From assembly GCA_004555175.1 (NCBI GenBank), contig SFJE01000014.1, forward strand, positions 1 through 46,209: 46,209 bases of DNA, written 5' to 3'. The notes beneath the pieces are model-generated. The model was given only the letters and a program-made list of their open reading frames with translations, searched no databases and was not told the origin of the DNA. Below, piece after piece: positions 38,415-46,200 of this stretch. The first letter of the stretch is position 1. Every line of letters begins with the position of its first letter. The DNA is from Lentisphaeraceae bacterium. Lineage in GTDB: Bacteria > Verrucomicrobiota > Kiritimatiellia > RFP12 > DVOR01. The position numbers and the translations under genes are program-made.

Positions 38415-39305
38415 TTATTCGGCGAGGATGGCGGCGACGGTGTCGGCGCAGAGCTTGCAATCGGCCGGGGCGAGGTTGGTGAGCGGCGGGCGCACGGTGG
38501 GCATCTCCAGGCCGTGGATCGCCATCATCGCCTTGCCGCCCACCACGCCGCCATACTTCACCAGCAGGTCGACGATGCGGCAGACCTTCGCCATCCCGCG
38601 GTCAATCGCCGCCTGGTCGGCGCGCTTGTAGGCCTCCCAAATGCCGTAGTAGAGGGGCGCGGCGTAGTTGTAGGTGGAGCCAATGGCGGACTTAGCGCCG
38701 CAGGCGAGCGCGCCGGCGAACCACTCGTCAATGCCCCAGGTAATGTCGAACTTCCCGCCGCACGCACGCTGGCAGCGCTGGAACATATAGAGGTCGGGAT
38801 AGTTGAACTTGATGCCCGCCAACTGCGGAATCCGCCCATCGGCCTTGATGAGGAACTGCTCCATATCAAAGGTCACACCGCTCATCGAGGTGTGATAGTA
38901 GTAGAAGGGCAGCTCGGGGGCAGCCACCAGAACGGCATTCAAGTCGTCAATCAGCGCATCAATCGAGCCGGGCTTAAAGAAGTTCGGCGGCACGATACTC
39001 GTGGCATCCACGCCAATCTCCTGCGCGTAGGCCGCGAGGGTGCGCGCATCCACCACCGAAAGCGCGCCCACGTGCGCAATGAGAAAGAGTTTCCCCTTGG
39101 CGGCGTCCACCCACGCCTTCATCACCTGCTTGCGCTCCTCCACCGAGCAACAAATCCCTTCGCCCGTCGTGCCGCAAATGTAGGCGCCAATCACCTTCTG
39201 CTTAACCAGCACCTCCACTTGCTTGGGGATCAAATCCAAATTGACTCGCCCATCAGCGTAAAACGGCGTGTGCGGCGCAGCAATCAAACCTTCCAACTTC
39301 TTCAT
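38415..39305 (-). CDS. N-acetylneuraminate lyase / DapA-family aldolase
   Basis: The 296-residue class I aldolase has GTTGEG (45-50), the tyrosine pair in LPFYYYHTS (about 136-137) and the Schiff-base lysine in LAGIKFNYPD (Lys 166), at positions matching N-acetylneuraminate lyase (Tyr 137, Lys 165 in E. coli). It would split sialic acid into pyruvate and ManNAc. Other DapA-family aldolases are possible, but the downstream AGE epimerase gene fits the sialic acid route. AAGGAG precedes the ATG at 39305, and a promoter lies upstream. No nanK or transporter is in view. Confidence 0.88.
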   Translation of the reverse strand: MKKLEGLIAAPHTPFYADGRVNLDLIPKQVEVLVKQKVIGAYICGTTGEGICCSVEERKQVMKAWVDAAKGKLFLIAHVGALSVVDARTLAAYAQEIGVDATSIVPPNFFKPGSIDALIDDLNAVLVAAPELPFYYYHTSMSGVTFDMEQFLIKADGRIPQLAGIKFNYPDLYMFQRCQRACGGKFDITWGIDEWFAGALACGAKSAIGSTYNYAAPLYYGIWEAYKRADQAAIDRGMAKVCRIVDLLVKYGGVVGGKAMMAIHGLEMPTVRPPLTNLAPADCKLCADTVAAILAE

Positions 39306-39342
39306 TGCGTATCTCCTTGTATGGTGTGAAGTCGTGAAGTGT

Positions 39343-39371
39343 ATTATGAACCTTTTTGGCGCGGAGTGCAA
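39343..39371 (-). promoter_or_regulatory. Promoter of the sialic-acid-like operon
   Basis: On the minus strand -35 TTGCAC (39366-39371), a 17-bp spacer and -10 CATAAT (39343-39348) lie about 40 bp before the ATG. Confidence 0.8.
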
Positions 39372-39385
39372 GCATTCTCCGCGCC
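39358..39385. promoter_or_regulatory. Perfect 9-bp inverted repeat over the -35 box
   Basis: GGCGCGGAG (39358-39366) and CTCCGCGCC (39377-39385) flank a 10-bp spacer that contains the -35 box of the aldolase promoter. No T run follows on either strand, so it is not a plain terminator. A repressor or activator operator is plausible; a member of the local GC-hairpin repeats is the alternative. Confidence 0.55.
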
Positions 39386-39666
39386 GCGAGGGGGGCCCTT
39401 CGGGCCATGAGGTGCGCCTACGGCGCGCAAGGGGCTCGCTGTCGCTTGCGTGAGGTTGACTATGAATCGCTATGTGGCGCAGGGACTCCCGCAATGTTGC
39501 AGGAGTCGTCTCTTCGCTATTCAACCTAAATAGACTGGCCTCCACCCCACCGGCAATAAAGAGCACCCAGGCAACAGGCTACATGGCAAACATGATGGCA
39601 ATCACGCAGAGAGGCATGACATTCCCCTTCTTGTTCGCTCCTAGCCGCCACCTGGGTGCCTGGGAG
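39386..39666. other. Intergenic stretch with GC hairpins and a distant inverted repeat
   Basis: Hairpins GGCCC-TT-CGGGCC and GTGCGCC-TAC-GGCGCGC lie at 39390-39428; the first resembles one at 42664-42677. GCACCCAGG (39563-39571) and CCTGGGTGC (39651-39659) form a 9-bp inverted repeat about 80 bp apart. Short frames on both strands here are not convincing; one on the minus strand, encoding a hydrophobic stretch, is broken by a TAG. Confidence 0.55.
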
Positions 39667-40770
39667 TTAGAGGTCTAGCAGGTCGTCATCATCGTCGAAA
39701 GAAGATGAACTAAAGTCGTCATCCTCCTCTTCAAACGCGCCGGGCGCATTCCCCTGCTGTCCGGCCATCAACTTCTGAATCAGCCCCACCAATTCATTCG
39801 GAGAGAACGACAGCGAATAGACCAGGGACTGCAACCCTGCGATATTCGTTATCTGCCCCTCCGGAATCGTAATGCCGAGCTCCGCAACTTTAGGAGCAAT
39901 TTGCGCGATCATCGCCTGCATCGCCTGAGCCTGCGTAACATCCTTGAAGCCTGTCGCAAGGACGAGGCTCACGCTGTTTGCATCGTACGGCAGCAACAAT
40001 GTCATCGCTTTCACCTCCTTAAACCAAGGAAAATCCGCAAACTCGGCCTCAACCTCCGCCGCGGACGTACCATCCCTACACATCGCCCCCTTTATAGGGG
40101 CATACCCCTTGATACCAAAGGCCACATAGTCAGGATGATCGATGAATGCCGCCGCAAGCGGATGATTTTCCTTCGCCATCCGAATTTCACCCTTAAGCAA
40201 CTGCTTAAAGCGATTTCGATCAACTGCAACCATTAGAGACAGTCCTCCCGGAGCAGGCGAGATGGCAAGACCGAAGAATTGGCCATCAGTCGTGCCGTAT
40301 AGATAGGTCCATCCATTCTTCTTCCCGCTCTTGACATCTTCCTCCGGCTTCTTCTTTTGGTTAAGAAGCGCCTGCACCTCAGCACAAACCTGCTGACCAT
40401 TCAGCGTAGGCGATTCAATCTTAAGGGATATCAACATCCCTGTATGCTTGGGGTCGTTCCAGTCGTTCGGAACAATAACTCCGAAGGTCAACGATTGGAT
40501 GTCGTAATCGGTGAAGCCACGAATGCCCATCATCCGTAGTAGAGACTGCGCTTCCGGCGGCAGCTGCCCCCAAAGTGCGGCCGCTTGCGGCGAGTTGGCA
40601 CTGATGCCGAACTGCGCCAGCATACGCTCCAAGGTCGCACGCGACTGCGGATTATGACTGTCTCGAACAACCAAAACCATATCCGACCGCGACGGGATGT
40701 CGGTAATCTGGGGCTTCGCCCACAATGTGCCACACATCGCAGCGCAGCATAGCAACAACATACGTTTCAT
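39667..40770 (-). CDS. Exported protein of unknown function with Asp/Ser-rich tail
   Basis: A 367-residue protein with a signal peptide (1 to about 18, ending CGTLWA). The mature part is a mixed alpha/beta sequence without a motif I recognise. It ends in an acidic low-complexity tail (EEEDDDFSSSSFDDDDDLLDL) that could bind calcium or other cations. AAAGGAG lies before the ATG at 40770. The base composition is visibly less GC-rich than most of the window. It follows the 478-residue lipoprotein gene by 58 bp and is probably in the same transcript. Its function is unknown. Confidence 0.78.
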   Translation of the reverse strand: MKRMLLLCCAAMCGTLWAKPQITDIPSRSDMVLVVRDSHNPQSRATLERMLAQFGISANSPQAAALWGQLPPEAQSLLRMMGIRGFTDYDIQSLTFGVIVPNDWNDPKHTGMLISLKIESPTLNGQQVCAEVQALLNQKKKPEEDVKSGKKNGWTYLYGTTDGQFFGLAISPAPGGLSLMVAVDRNRFKQLLKGEIRMAKENHPLAAAFIDHPDYVAFGIKGYAPIKGAMCRDGTSAAEVEAEFADFPWFKEVKAMTLLLPYDANSVSLVLATGFKDVTQAQAMQAMIAQIAPKVAELGITIPEGQITNIAGLQSLVYSLSFSPNELVGLIQKLMAGQQGNAPGAFEEEDDDFSSSSFDDDDDLLDL

Positions 40771-40828
40771 GTGAATAACTCCTTTGTTAGTGAATAAATT
40801 GGAAAGTGTTGTGTAGACGCGACTGGTG

Positions 40829-42265
40829 TCACTTACTGATGATTCTGTGATTGGAACGCGCGTGGGGGCAATTACACCAAATGACAAAACGGTCAAGATA
40901 CTCTCTGTCATCCATATCAAATGGCTCCAAGTCACCTAAATCATTAATCCTCTTCTTCAGCAACCACGCATAAGCTTCAGTCGCGTTAGTCATCCAACCA
41001 CATTCGCAATATTTACATTGAATGCCTACGGTTTTTCGATTGTTTCTTTCTCGACTGGCAAGTAACGCCTTGCGGCAGGCATCAATCTTTGGTTGATTGA
41101 ATTGCTGGACCTTATTTCGTTCCTGCGCAAGAAAAGCCTCTTGTTGCTGATGGGTTGCGACACGCTCCATCCAGATCCACGCATAAAGGTAATAGTATGC
41201 AGTTTTTTTCTGCTGAAGGGGCTCAAGTTCCTTCAGCACTTTCTGCACCTCACTTTTGGGCATACTACTGAGAATCTTTTTCTGATACGGCGTAATTGTG
41301 TTGACATATGCTTGATAGTCAGACATTACCTTCAAGCGTGTGTCGGATACGCCGTCTACGAATCCGCCAGCCACTAGAAGTTGACGTACGTTAAGCTCTA
41401 TAAATTGAAGATCTGGAATGAAATCCTCCGTATGACAGAGAAGCAAAGCAAGCTTCTTCTGGTTATAAGTCGGCTGCTTAATTTTGTTATAAAGCTCTCC
41501 CAGCGATTGCCACCAGCGATTCCCCCAACGGCCTCGTCGTTGCAGATCAAGCCGTTCACCTCTTTCAAACTTTTGCGCGAGCGGAACCGCCACCTTGTCA
41601 AACAATGCGCCCCATTGTGCCTGCGAGGGACATGCCTCAAACACACCCCTCCAGTCGGAAATTGACGGGGTAAATGTGCCGTGGTAGTGGCTCGAAGATC
41701 CTAGGTAACTAGGGGTTCCGAGGATTACCACAGGTATTACCATAGGTATCCAACCATCCAGATCGCCCGATATCAATTCGCCTTTTGAGATAAGTTCTGG
41801 GTACATCTCCGGCTTGTCAAAGAATCGCAGGATTTCCCGCTTCATCGCATCGGTCGCGGTCGTATTATAGGTGTAGACAAGCGCAGCGCGGATGCCTTCC
41901 GCCGGAATTTTTTGTTTATCGCCACACGGGGTGTTTGCTTTCGGAGTTTTGGAGTATTCAATCAGTTGTCTAATCGCTTCTAACCGTGTCTGTTCGGGAT
42001 AATTGCTACAGTCTGACGTTGCCAATGACTCATTGTTCATTACACTGACGAGATCTCTAACTCCGAGGCTCAGATATGAATTGTTATTTGCGCCTAAAAA
42101 GAGTCGAAACTGGGAAGACGCATTCGTCTCATTCAGCATCGCGCTCAACTCTTCACGGACCTCCTCCGGCGATCCGGATTTTAGCGTGGCCTCATTAAAG
42201 ATAGTACAACCTGACAACAGACAAAGTCCCAAGATGATGGAACTTCTTATGACACGGACAGACAT
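40829..42265 (-). CDS. Predicted lipoprotein of unknown function with C-terminal Cys/His cluster
   Basis: The 478-residue protein has a lipoprotein signal ending LCLLSGC. Much of it is helical, with a hydrophobic WIPMVIPVVILG segment near 180. The C-terminal end has a zinc-ribbon-like cluster, CKYCECGW near 425 and WCNCPHA near 465, which is unusual for a lipoprotein outside the cytosol. AAAAGGAG precedes the ATG. The DNA is clearly lower in GC than the neighbouring housekeeping genes. A long leader (about 310 nt from the promoter at 42587-42616) precedes it. I recognise no family; transfer from another genome is possible. Confidence 0.78.
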   Translation of the reverse strand: MSVRVIRSSIILGLCLLSGCTIFNEATLKSGSPEEVREELSAMLNETNASSQFRLFLGANNNSYLSLGVRDLVSVMNNESLATSDCSNYPEQTRLEAIRQLIEYSKTPKANTPCGDKQKIPAEGIRAALVYTYNTTATDAMKREILRFFDKPEMYPELISKGELISGDLDGWIPMVIPVVILGTPSYLGSSSHYHGTFTPSISDWRGVFEACPSQAQWGALFDKVAVPLAQKFERGERLDLQRRGRWGNRWWQSLGELYNKIKQPTYNQKKLALLLCHTEDFIPDLQFIELNVRQLLVAGGFVDGVSDTRLKVMSDYQAYVNTITPYQKKILSSMPKSEVQKVLKELEPLQQKKTAYYYLYAWIWMERVATHQQQEAFLAQERNKVQQFNQPKIDACRKALLASRERNNRKTVGIQCKYCECGWMTNATEAYAWLLKKRINDLGDLEPFDMDDREYLDRFVIWCNCPHARSNHRIISK

Positions 42266-42281
42266 ACAGGCTCTCCTTTTC

Positions 42282-42300
42282 GTGCATCACGAGGATGCAC
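42282..42300 (-). promoter_or_regulatory. Leader hairpin just upstream of the ribosome binding site
   Basis: GTGCATC (42282-42288) and GATGCAC (42294-42300) form a perfect 7-bp stem with a 5-nt loop. On the minus strand it ends three bases before AAAAGGAG of the lipoprotein gene, where it could modulate ribosome access. Confidence 0.65.
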
Positions 42301-42337
42301 CGTTGATTGTTCACCCCTGTTTGACAATCACGGAGAA

Positions 42338-42371
42338 AAGAAAACGGCCTCTCTCCGCTTTCAGTAGAGGC
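42338..42371 (-). terminator. Attenuator-like hairpin within the long leader
   Basis: On the minus strand GCCTCT (42366-42371) pairs with AGAGGC (42347-42352) and is followed by CGTTTTCTTTTC. It lies inside the leader of the lipoprotein gene, not after a gene, so it would act as an attenuator if it terminates. Confidence 0.5.
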
Positions 42372-42459
42372 TGTAGGAAGGCCTAGCATAGATACAGAGA
42401 GAGGCACGCATATATGCGCGTCTTTCGCAAGGTATCGTCTATGCACGAAACTTCCTACA
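42372..42459. repeat. 88-bp long imperfect palindrome in the leader
   Basis: Outer arms TGTAGGAAG (42372-42380) and CTTCCTACA (42451-42459) are perfect. Inside, GCATAGATAC (42386-42395) pairs with GTATC-gtc-TATGC (42432-42444), a 10-bp stem with a 3-nt bulge. The loop holds the palindrome CGCATATATGCG (42407-42418). It directly abuts the attenuator-like hairpin. A folded RNA leader or a small non-autonomous element are both possible; no target duplication is seen at its ends. Confidence 0.8.
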
Positions 42460-42586
42460 TTTCTACTGACGATCGCTTTGCAGCGGTTGTTAAGCGCTTA
42501 AGGGTGGAAGTCAATGCAACCACAGGCTTCAGTTCTCAAGCTATGCTTGCCTCTCAGAATACGACCAGCATCTGAAAGACAGTGCG

Positions 42587-42616
42587 ATTGTAGTACACAC
42601 CGCCAGGTTTTGTCAA
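42587..42616 (-). promoter_or_regulatory. Promoter for the two unrecognised exported-protein genes
   Basis: On the minus strand -35 TTGACA (42611-42616), an 18-bp spacer and -10 TACAAT (42587-42592) form a strong promoter. The next gene starts at 42265, so the leader would be about 310 nt. Confidence 0.75.
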
Positions 42617-42696
42617 ACACTTTTCCATTGCTGCTTGATAGTGAGAGGATCCGCGCTCGCGAGGGGGCCCTTCGGGCTGAGAGAGGGCGGGGGCAT

Positions 42697-42721
42697 AAAA
42701 AACGCGCGGCAACTGCCGCGC
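42697..42721 (-). terminator. Terminator of the greA-nrnA transcript
   Basis: On the minus strand GCGCGGC and GCCGCGC form a 7-bp stem with a 4-nt loop followed by a base and six T. Two further GC hairpins lie between it and the nrnA stop. Confidence 0.92.
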
Positions 42722-42776
42722 ACCTCGCGGCGGCGAAAGCCGCCTCCCTCTCGCGCGGCCGGCAGGCCGCGCATGC

Positions 42777-43805
42777 TTAGTTGCTTACCGCTTCGAGCGT
42801 GGCGAGGTAGGCCTTGAGCTGCTCAATGGCGGCCTTGGGGGGCAACTGGAACTCGCAACCGGCCGCGCGCAGGTGGCCGCCGCCGCCGAAGTGCTCGGCG
42901 ATAGAGGCGGCCGAGTAGCCGGGGGTCTGGCCGCGGGTGCGGATGCTCAGGCGGGTGACGCCGGGCTTGTCCTTGGTCTCGTAGAAGAAGAGGGAGATTT
43001 TGGCGGTGGGGATGGAGCGGGGAATATCGATGGCATCCTCGATTTCACTCTTCGGCACGCCGGCGCGGCGGAAGTCGCGAGCGGTCAGACAAATGAGGGC
43101 CACCTTACCGCGGAACCAGGTGGTCAGCGAATCGTAGGCCTTGCGCTTGAGGAGCATGGCCCCTTCGCTGGAGTAGAGGTAAAGGCGGTCGTTGAGGTCC
43201 GAGGAGTCGAGCCCACAGGCGAGAAGTTCGGCGGCGGCCTTGAGGGTGCTCGGACTGGTGCAGGAGTAGGCAAAGCGCCCAGTATCGGTGACCAGCGAGA
43301 CCCAGAGCGCCTCAGCGGTCTCACGGTCGAAGCCCCACTTGAGGCGCTTGGCAAAGCGGTAGACCAGCTCGCCCGTACTACTCGCAGAGGGCACAACCCA
43401 GCGGGCGATGCCAAAGGCACCGTTCGCTGTGGCGTGGTGATCGATATTGAGGATTGGGAGCTTGGCCACGGCATCGCGCAGCGGTCCCTCGGGCAGGCGC
43501 TCCAAGCCGCTACAATCGAGCACCAGCGCGCAATCGTAATCCTTGGCGCGGATGTTGGTGGGGGCCACGCACGCGGGGGCGTAGTCGAGCAAGAACTTGG
43601 TCGGCCCCATACCAATGGGCGAGAGGGCGACGGTGGGCTCATAGCCCTGCGCCTTGAGCAGGCGCGCCATTGCCACCGAAGAGCCCACCGCGTCCCCATC
43701 CGGGCGCATGTGCGCGGTCACGAGAATCTTCCGGAAGGGCGCGAGGGCCTCGGCCACCTTCCGGATTGAGCCGCGCGTGCGCGGGACAACGAGCGTGCCG
43801 GCCAT
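42777..43805 (-). CDS. nrnA: DHH/DHHA1 nanoRNase / pAp phosphatase (NrnA-like)
   Basis: The 342-residue protein has the DHH-family metal motifs: TAHMRPDGDAVGS (His 32, Asp 36, Asp 38), an aspartate in ALVLDCSG, NIDHHATA and VTDTGRF. The DHHA1 motif GGGGHLRAAG is near the C-terminus. NrnA degrades very short RNA oligomers and dephosphorylates pAp. It starts 3 bp after the greA-like stop with no Shine-Dalgarno, so translation is probably coupled. Confidence 0.92.
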   Translation of the reverse strand: MAGTLVVPRTRGSIRKVAEALAPFRKILVTAHMRPDGDAVGSSVAMARLLKAQGYEPTVALSPIGMGPTKFLLDYAPACVAPTNIRAKDYDCALVLDCSGLERLPEGPLRDAVAKLPILNIDHHATANGAFGIARWVVPSASSTGELVYRFAKRLKWGFDRETAEALWVSLVTDTGRFAYSCTSPSTLKAAAELLACGLDSSDLNDRLYLYSSEGAMLLKRKAYDSLTTWFRGKVALICLTARDFRRAGVPKSEIEDAIDIPRSIPTAKISLFFYETKDKPGVTRLSIRTRGQTPGYSAASIAEHFGGGGHLRAAGCEFQLPPKAAIEQLKAYLATLEAVSN

Positions 43806-43808
43806 CGG

Positions 43809-45962
43809 TTAGGCGTTGGGCTCGTAGGCCGTGGGGATCTGGGCGAGCCAGGCGCGGGTGGCCTCGTCGAGCGGCTCGATGGCCTTGATGGTGGCGGCGG
43901 TGAGGCCGCGCTCGTCGGGCAATTCCACGGTGGCACCGACGCGCTGGCCGATGAGGGCCATTGCCAAACGCGAGCGGCAGGAGATGATGTTGAGCGCCTC
44001 ATCGCGGTCGAGTTCGCCGAGGATGGTGAAGCACTGCGTGCCGTGCTTGGTCTCGACGGTGACGCGGGTGCCCATGGCAGCGACCTCAGTGCCCACGCCG
44101 GAGAAGTCGGTGGTCTTGAGGAGCTTAAGGGTGCGATCCATCTCATCCTGCTTGGAGAGGAGGACGCGCTGGTGGTCCTTGGCGAACTGATACTCGGCGT
44201 TTTCGCGCAAGTCGCCGTAGCTGCGGGCGGTGGCGATGTCGCGGGTGTTGGCGGGGATCTCCACATTGATGAGGTGGTCGTAGGCCAACTTGAAGGCGGT
44301 GAGCGAACGCTCGGAGGTGAGGTGCGGGTGCTCTTCCAAGGCCTTGGTGGCGCGGCGGAGCTTGCCCAGCTCGGGGTCGAAGCGCACCAAGCGGATGAGA
44401 ATGTTGCGCTGCGAGGCAGTGTCCCACACCGTCGAAGCTTGAATGCGCTCGAACATCACTTCGCGCTGGAAGGTGTTCAGCTCCTTGCAGACCTCCTCCA
44501 GCCACTTGGCGCTATCGAAGAAGCCCTGCAACGCGTTGCGCATCCGCAGCTCTTCGCCGGTCCAGTGCTGCTCGATGATGTGGATGGACTGGGTGATGAG
44601 GTCGTTGATCTTCGGCAACTGCCAGGCCTCGGCCTCGTTGCGGTTGCGCAACGCCCAGACCACCACCGTCGGCAAGGGACGCGGCCGCTGGGTGAGCAGC
44701 GCGCGCAGCGCCTCACCCGTCTCGGCATCGCCCGCGAGCGTCGAGAGCGTCGCCCCCAACGCCACACTGCCGAAGGCTTCGAGGTGCGCCAAAATCACGG
44801 CCTTCGCCTCGGGCTTCGCCGCCAGGATGAAGGAGACCATCGCCGAGACATCGCGCGCGGCCAGCCCCTTGACGGCCAAGAGCAGGTTATCCTCTTCATC
44901 CTTCTCCAGGAGCGTCTCGGCCTGCTTGAGCTGCTCCTCGGCAGAAGAGAGCTGCAACTTCTGCGCCAGGCAGACCAACTGCGCATAACGCGGGAAGTCG
45001 GACTTCTCCGAGCCCTTGATTGCAAAGTCCAGGCGGTTCTTCACCACCGCAATATAACTATCGGGAATCGCGTCCTTCTTCGCGACCAGGAGCCCGAGGA
45101 TGCCCTCATAGATCGCCTTCAGGTCACGCTCCTTGGCAAAGCGCTTGAGCCACTTTTCGCCAAAGTCCTCATCGGCCTCCAACAGGCGAATCGGCTCGGT
45201 GCGCTTGGTGGGAATCTCCACCGGGTGCTCCTTATCGGCCTTGAGCCCACGACGCGCGGCCTCCCAGAAGCTCTTCCACGCCTTCTCGCTCACCAACCCA
45301 CAGCTCGCCAGGCGCTCAGCCAAACGCTGCACCGTCAGCGGACCGTAGCTCTCAAGCGTCAGGCGCACCAACGCGGCCGGATGCTTCTTGCACAAATCCT
45401 CAATCTCCGCGCGATTCTCGGTCAGGCGCGTCATCAAGTGCCCTTCGCGGGCCACTTCCAAGTTCTGCCCGGCCACCGTCAGGCTCATCGCATGGCCCTT
45501 CTTCCCCTCGAAGTCGATGATCACCTTCCCATAAAAGGTGTCAATCGCCTGGACCTGACCAAAGCCCCAAGACTGGCTCGTCACATACACCCCCGGCTTG
45601 AGCGCCAACAGCACCCCCAGGCGCTTGGCAATCGCCGTGGCAATCGCCGTATTCAGGCCGATCGAATCAATCAGCAGCTTCTCATCGGCATTCGCCGGCG
45701 CGCGGCTGACCACCTCGCGCAACTGCGCCAAGGTCACCTCCGGCATCTGCGCCCCGTGATCAGCGTAAAACGCCACACACGCCACCGCGCCGCGAAGGTC
45801 CTTCCCCTTCACCACGGCCTCGGTCAACATCGCAAACCCCTTCGTCGCACCCTTGGCATCCACCGGCAGGAACTCGCCCACCAACGCCAACCCGCGCGCC
45901 ACATCAACCGACGCGCTTTCCATCAGGTCTTGCATCTGCATTCCGAAAGAGACTTTGTCCAT
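43809..45962 (-). CDS. greA: Long GreA/GreB-family transcription elongation factor
   Basis: A 717-residue protein. Only the C-terminal roughly 150 residues are the Gre module. Its coiled coil has the catalytic acidic tip SYGDLRENAEY (Asp 584, Glu 587), and the FKBP-like C-terminal domain is from about 620 (VGTEVAAMGTRVTVETKHG). The first roughly 560 residues are a helical repeat-like extension containing YVTSQSWGFGQVQAIDTFYG near 125-145. Chlamydial GreA has a similar long form (known). It rescues backtracked RNA polymerase by stimulating transcript cleavage. AAGGA precedes the ATG. It is followed by nrnA after 3 bp, linking RNA cleavage with oligo-RNA clean-up. Confidence 0.9.
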   Translation of the reverse strand: MDKVSFGMQMQDLMESASVDVARGLALVGEFLPVDAKGATKGFAMLTEAVVKGKDLRGAVACVAFYADHGAQMPEVTLAQLREVVSRAPANADEKLLIDSIGLNTAIATAIAKRLGVLLALKPGVYVTSQSWGFGQVQAIDTFYGKVIIDFEGKKGHAMSLTVAGQNLEVAREGHLMTRLTENRAEIEDLCKKHPAALVRLTLESYGPLTVQRLAERLASCGLVSEKAWKSFWEAARRGLKADKEHPVEIPTKRTEPIRLLEADEDFGEKWLKRFAKERDLKAIYEGILGLLVAKKDAIPDSYIAVVKNRLDFAIKGSEKSDFPRYAQLVCLAQKLQLSSAEEQLKQAETLLEKDEEDNLLLAVKGLAARDVSAMVSFILAAKPEAKAVILAHLEAFGSVALGATLSTLAGDAETGEALRALLTQRPRPLPTVVVWALRNRNEAEAWQLPKINDLITQSIHIIEQHWTGEELRMRNALQGFFDSAKWLEEVCKELNTFQREVMFERIQASTVWDTASQRNILIRLVRFDPELGKLRRATKALEEHPHLTSERSLTAFKLAYDHLINVEIPANTRDIATARSYGDLRENAEYQFAKDHQRVLLSKQDEMDRTLKLLKTTDFSGVGTEVAAMGTRVTVETKHGTQCFTILGELDRDEALNIISCRSRLAMALIGQRVGATVELPDERGLTAATIKAIEPLDEATRAWLAQIPTAYEPNA

Positions 45963-46056
45963 AGCCTATCCTTACTGTTCTAAAAACCGCTTCAGGCCTT
46001 GCCGCCCAACCCCTCAACCAAAATTGTCAAGAGACCTCGGGTGGCAATTCCGTTGT

Positions 46057-46085
46057 AAGATACCAAAGCGCCTCCAAAACTGCAA
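46057..46085 (-). promoter_or_regulatory. Promoter of the greA-nrnA transcript
   Basis: On the minus strand -35 TTGCAG (46080-46085), a 17-bp spacer and -10 TATCTT (46057-46062) lie about 95 bp before the ATG. Confidence 0.65.
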
Positions 46086-46098
46086 GCCGCCCCACCGG

Positions 46099-46125
46099 AC
46101 GCGAGTTGTACGCGAGTTGTATAAT
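46099..46125 (+). promoter_or_regulatory. Direct 11-bp repeat ending in a TATAAT box
   Basis: ACGCGAGTTGT occurs twice in tandem (46099-46109, 46110-46120), and the second copy runs into TATAAT (46120-46125) on the plus strand. It may be a plus-strand promoter with a repeated binding site for a gene beyond the window. The -35 is poor. Confidence 0.4.
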
Positions 46126-46173
46126 CAACCCGAAACTTTTTACCACCGTGCAATTCGTGTGGAAAAAGGGTAT

Positions 46174-46200
46174 AAGGGGAAGAACGGAGTTCGTCCCCTT
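46174..46200. promoter_or_regulatory. Hairpin at the right window edge
   Basis: AAGGGGA (46174-46180) pairs with TCCCCTT (46194-46200) around an inner GAAC-GGA-GTTC stem. No T run is seen before the window ends. It could be part of the leader of a plus-strand gene outside the window. Confidence 0.5.

Noticed and set aside
39472..39678. 68-codon plus-strand ORF and a hydrophobic minus-strand frame before the exported protein gene
   Set aside because: The minus frame has an internal TAG. Neither has a ribosome site, and they overlap an inverted repeat.
42372..42459. Integron attC site or MITE
   Set aside because: The core-site words of attC are missing, no integrase is in view, and no target-site duplication flanks the palindrome.
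42490..42501. T-box leader (AGGGTGG on the plus strand next to the palindrome TTAAGCGCTTAA)
   Set aside because: The motif is on the strand without a downstream gene and lacks the rest of the T-box consensus.
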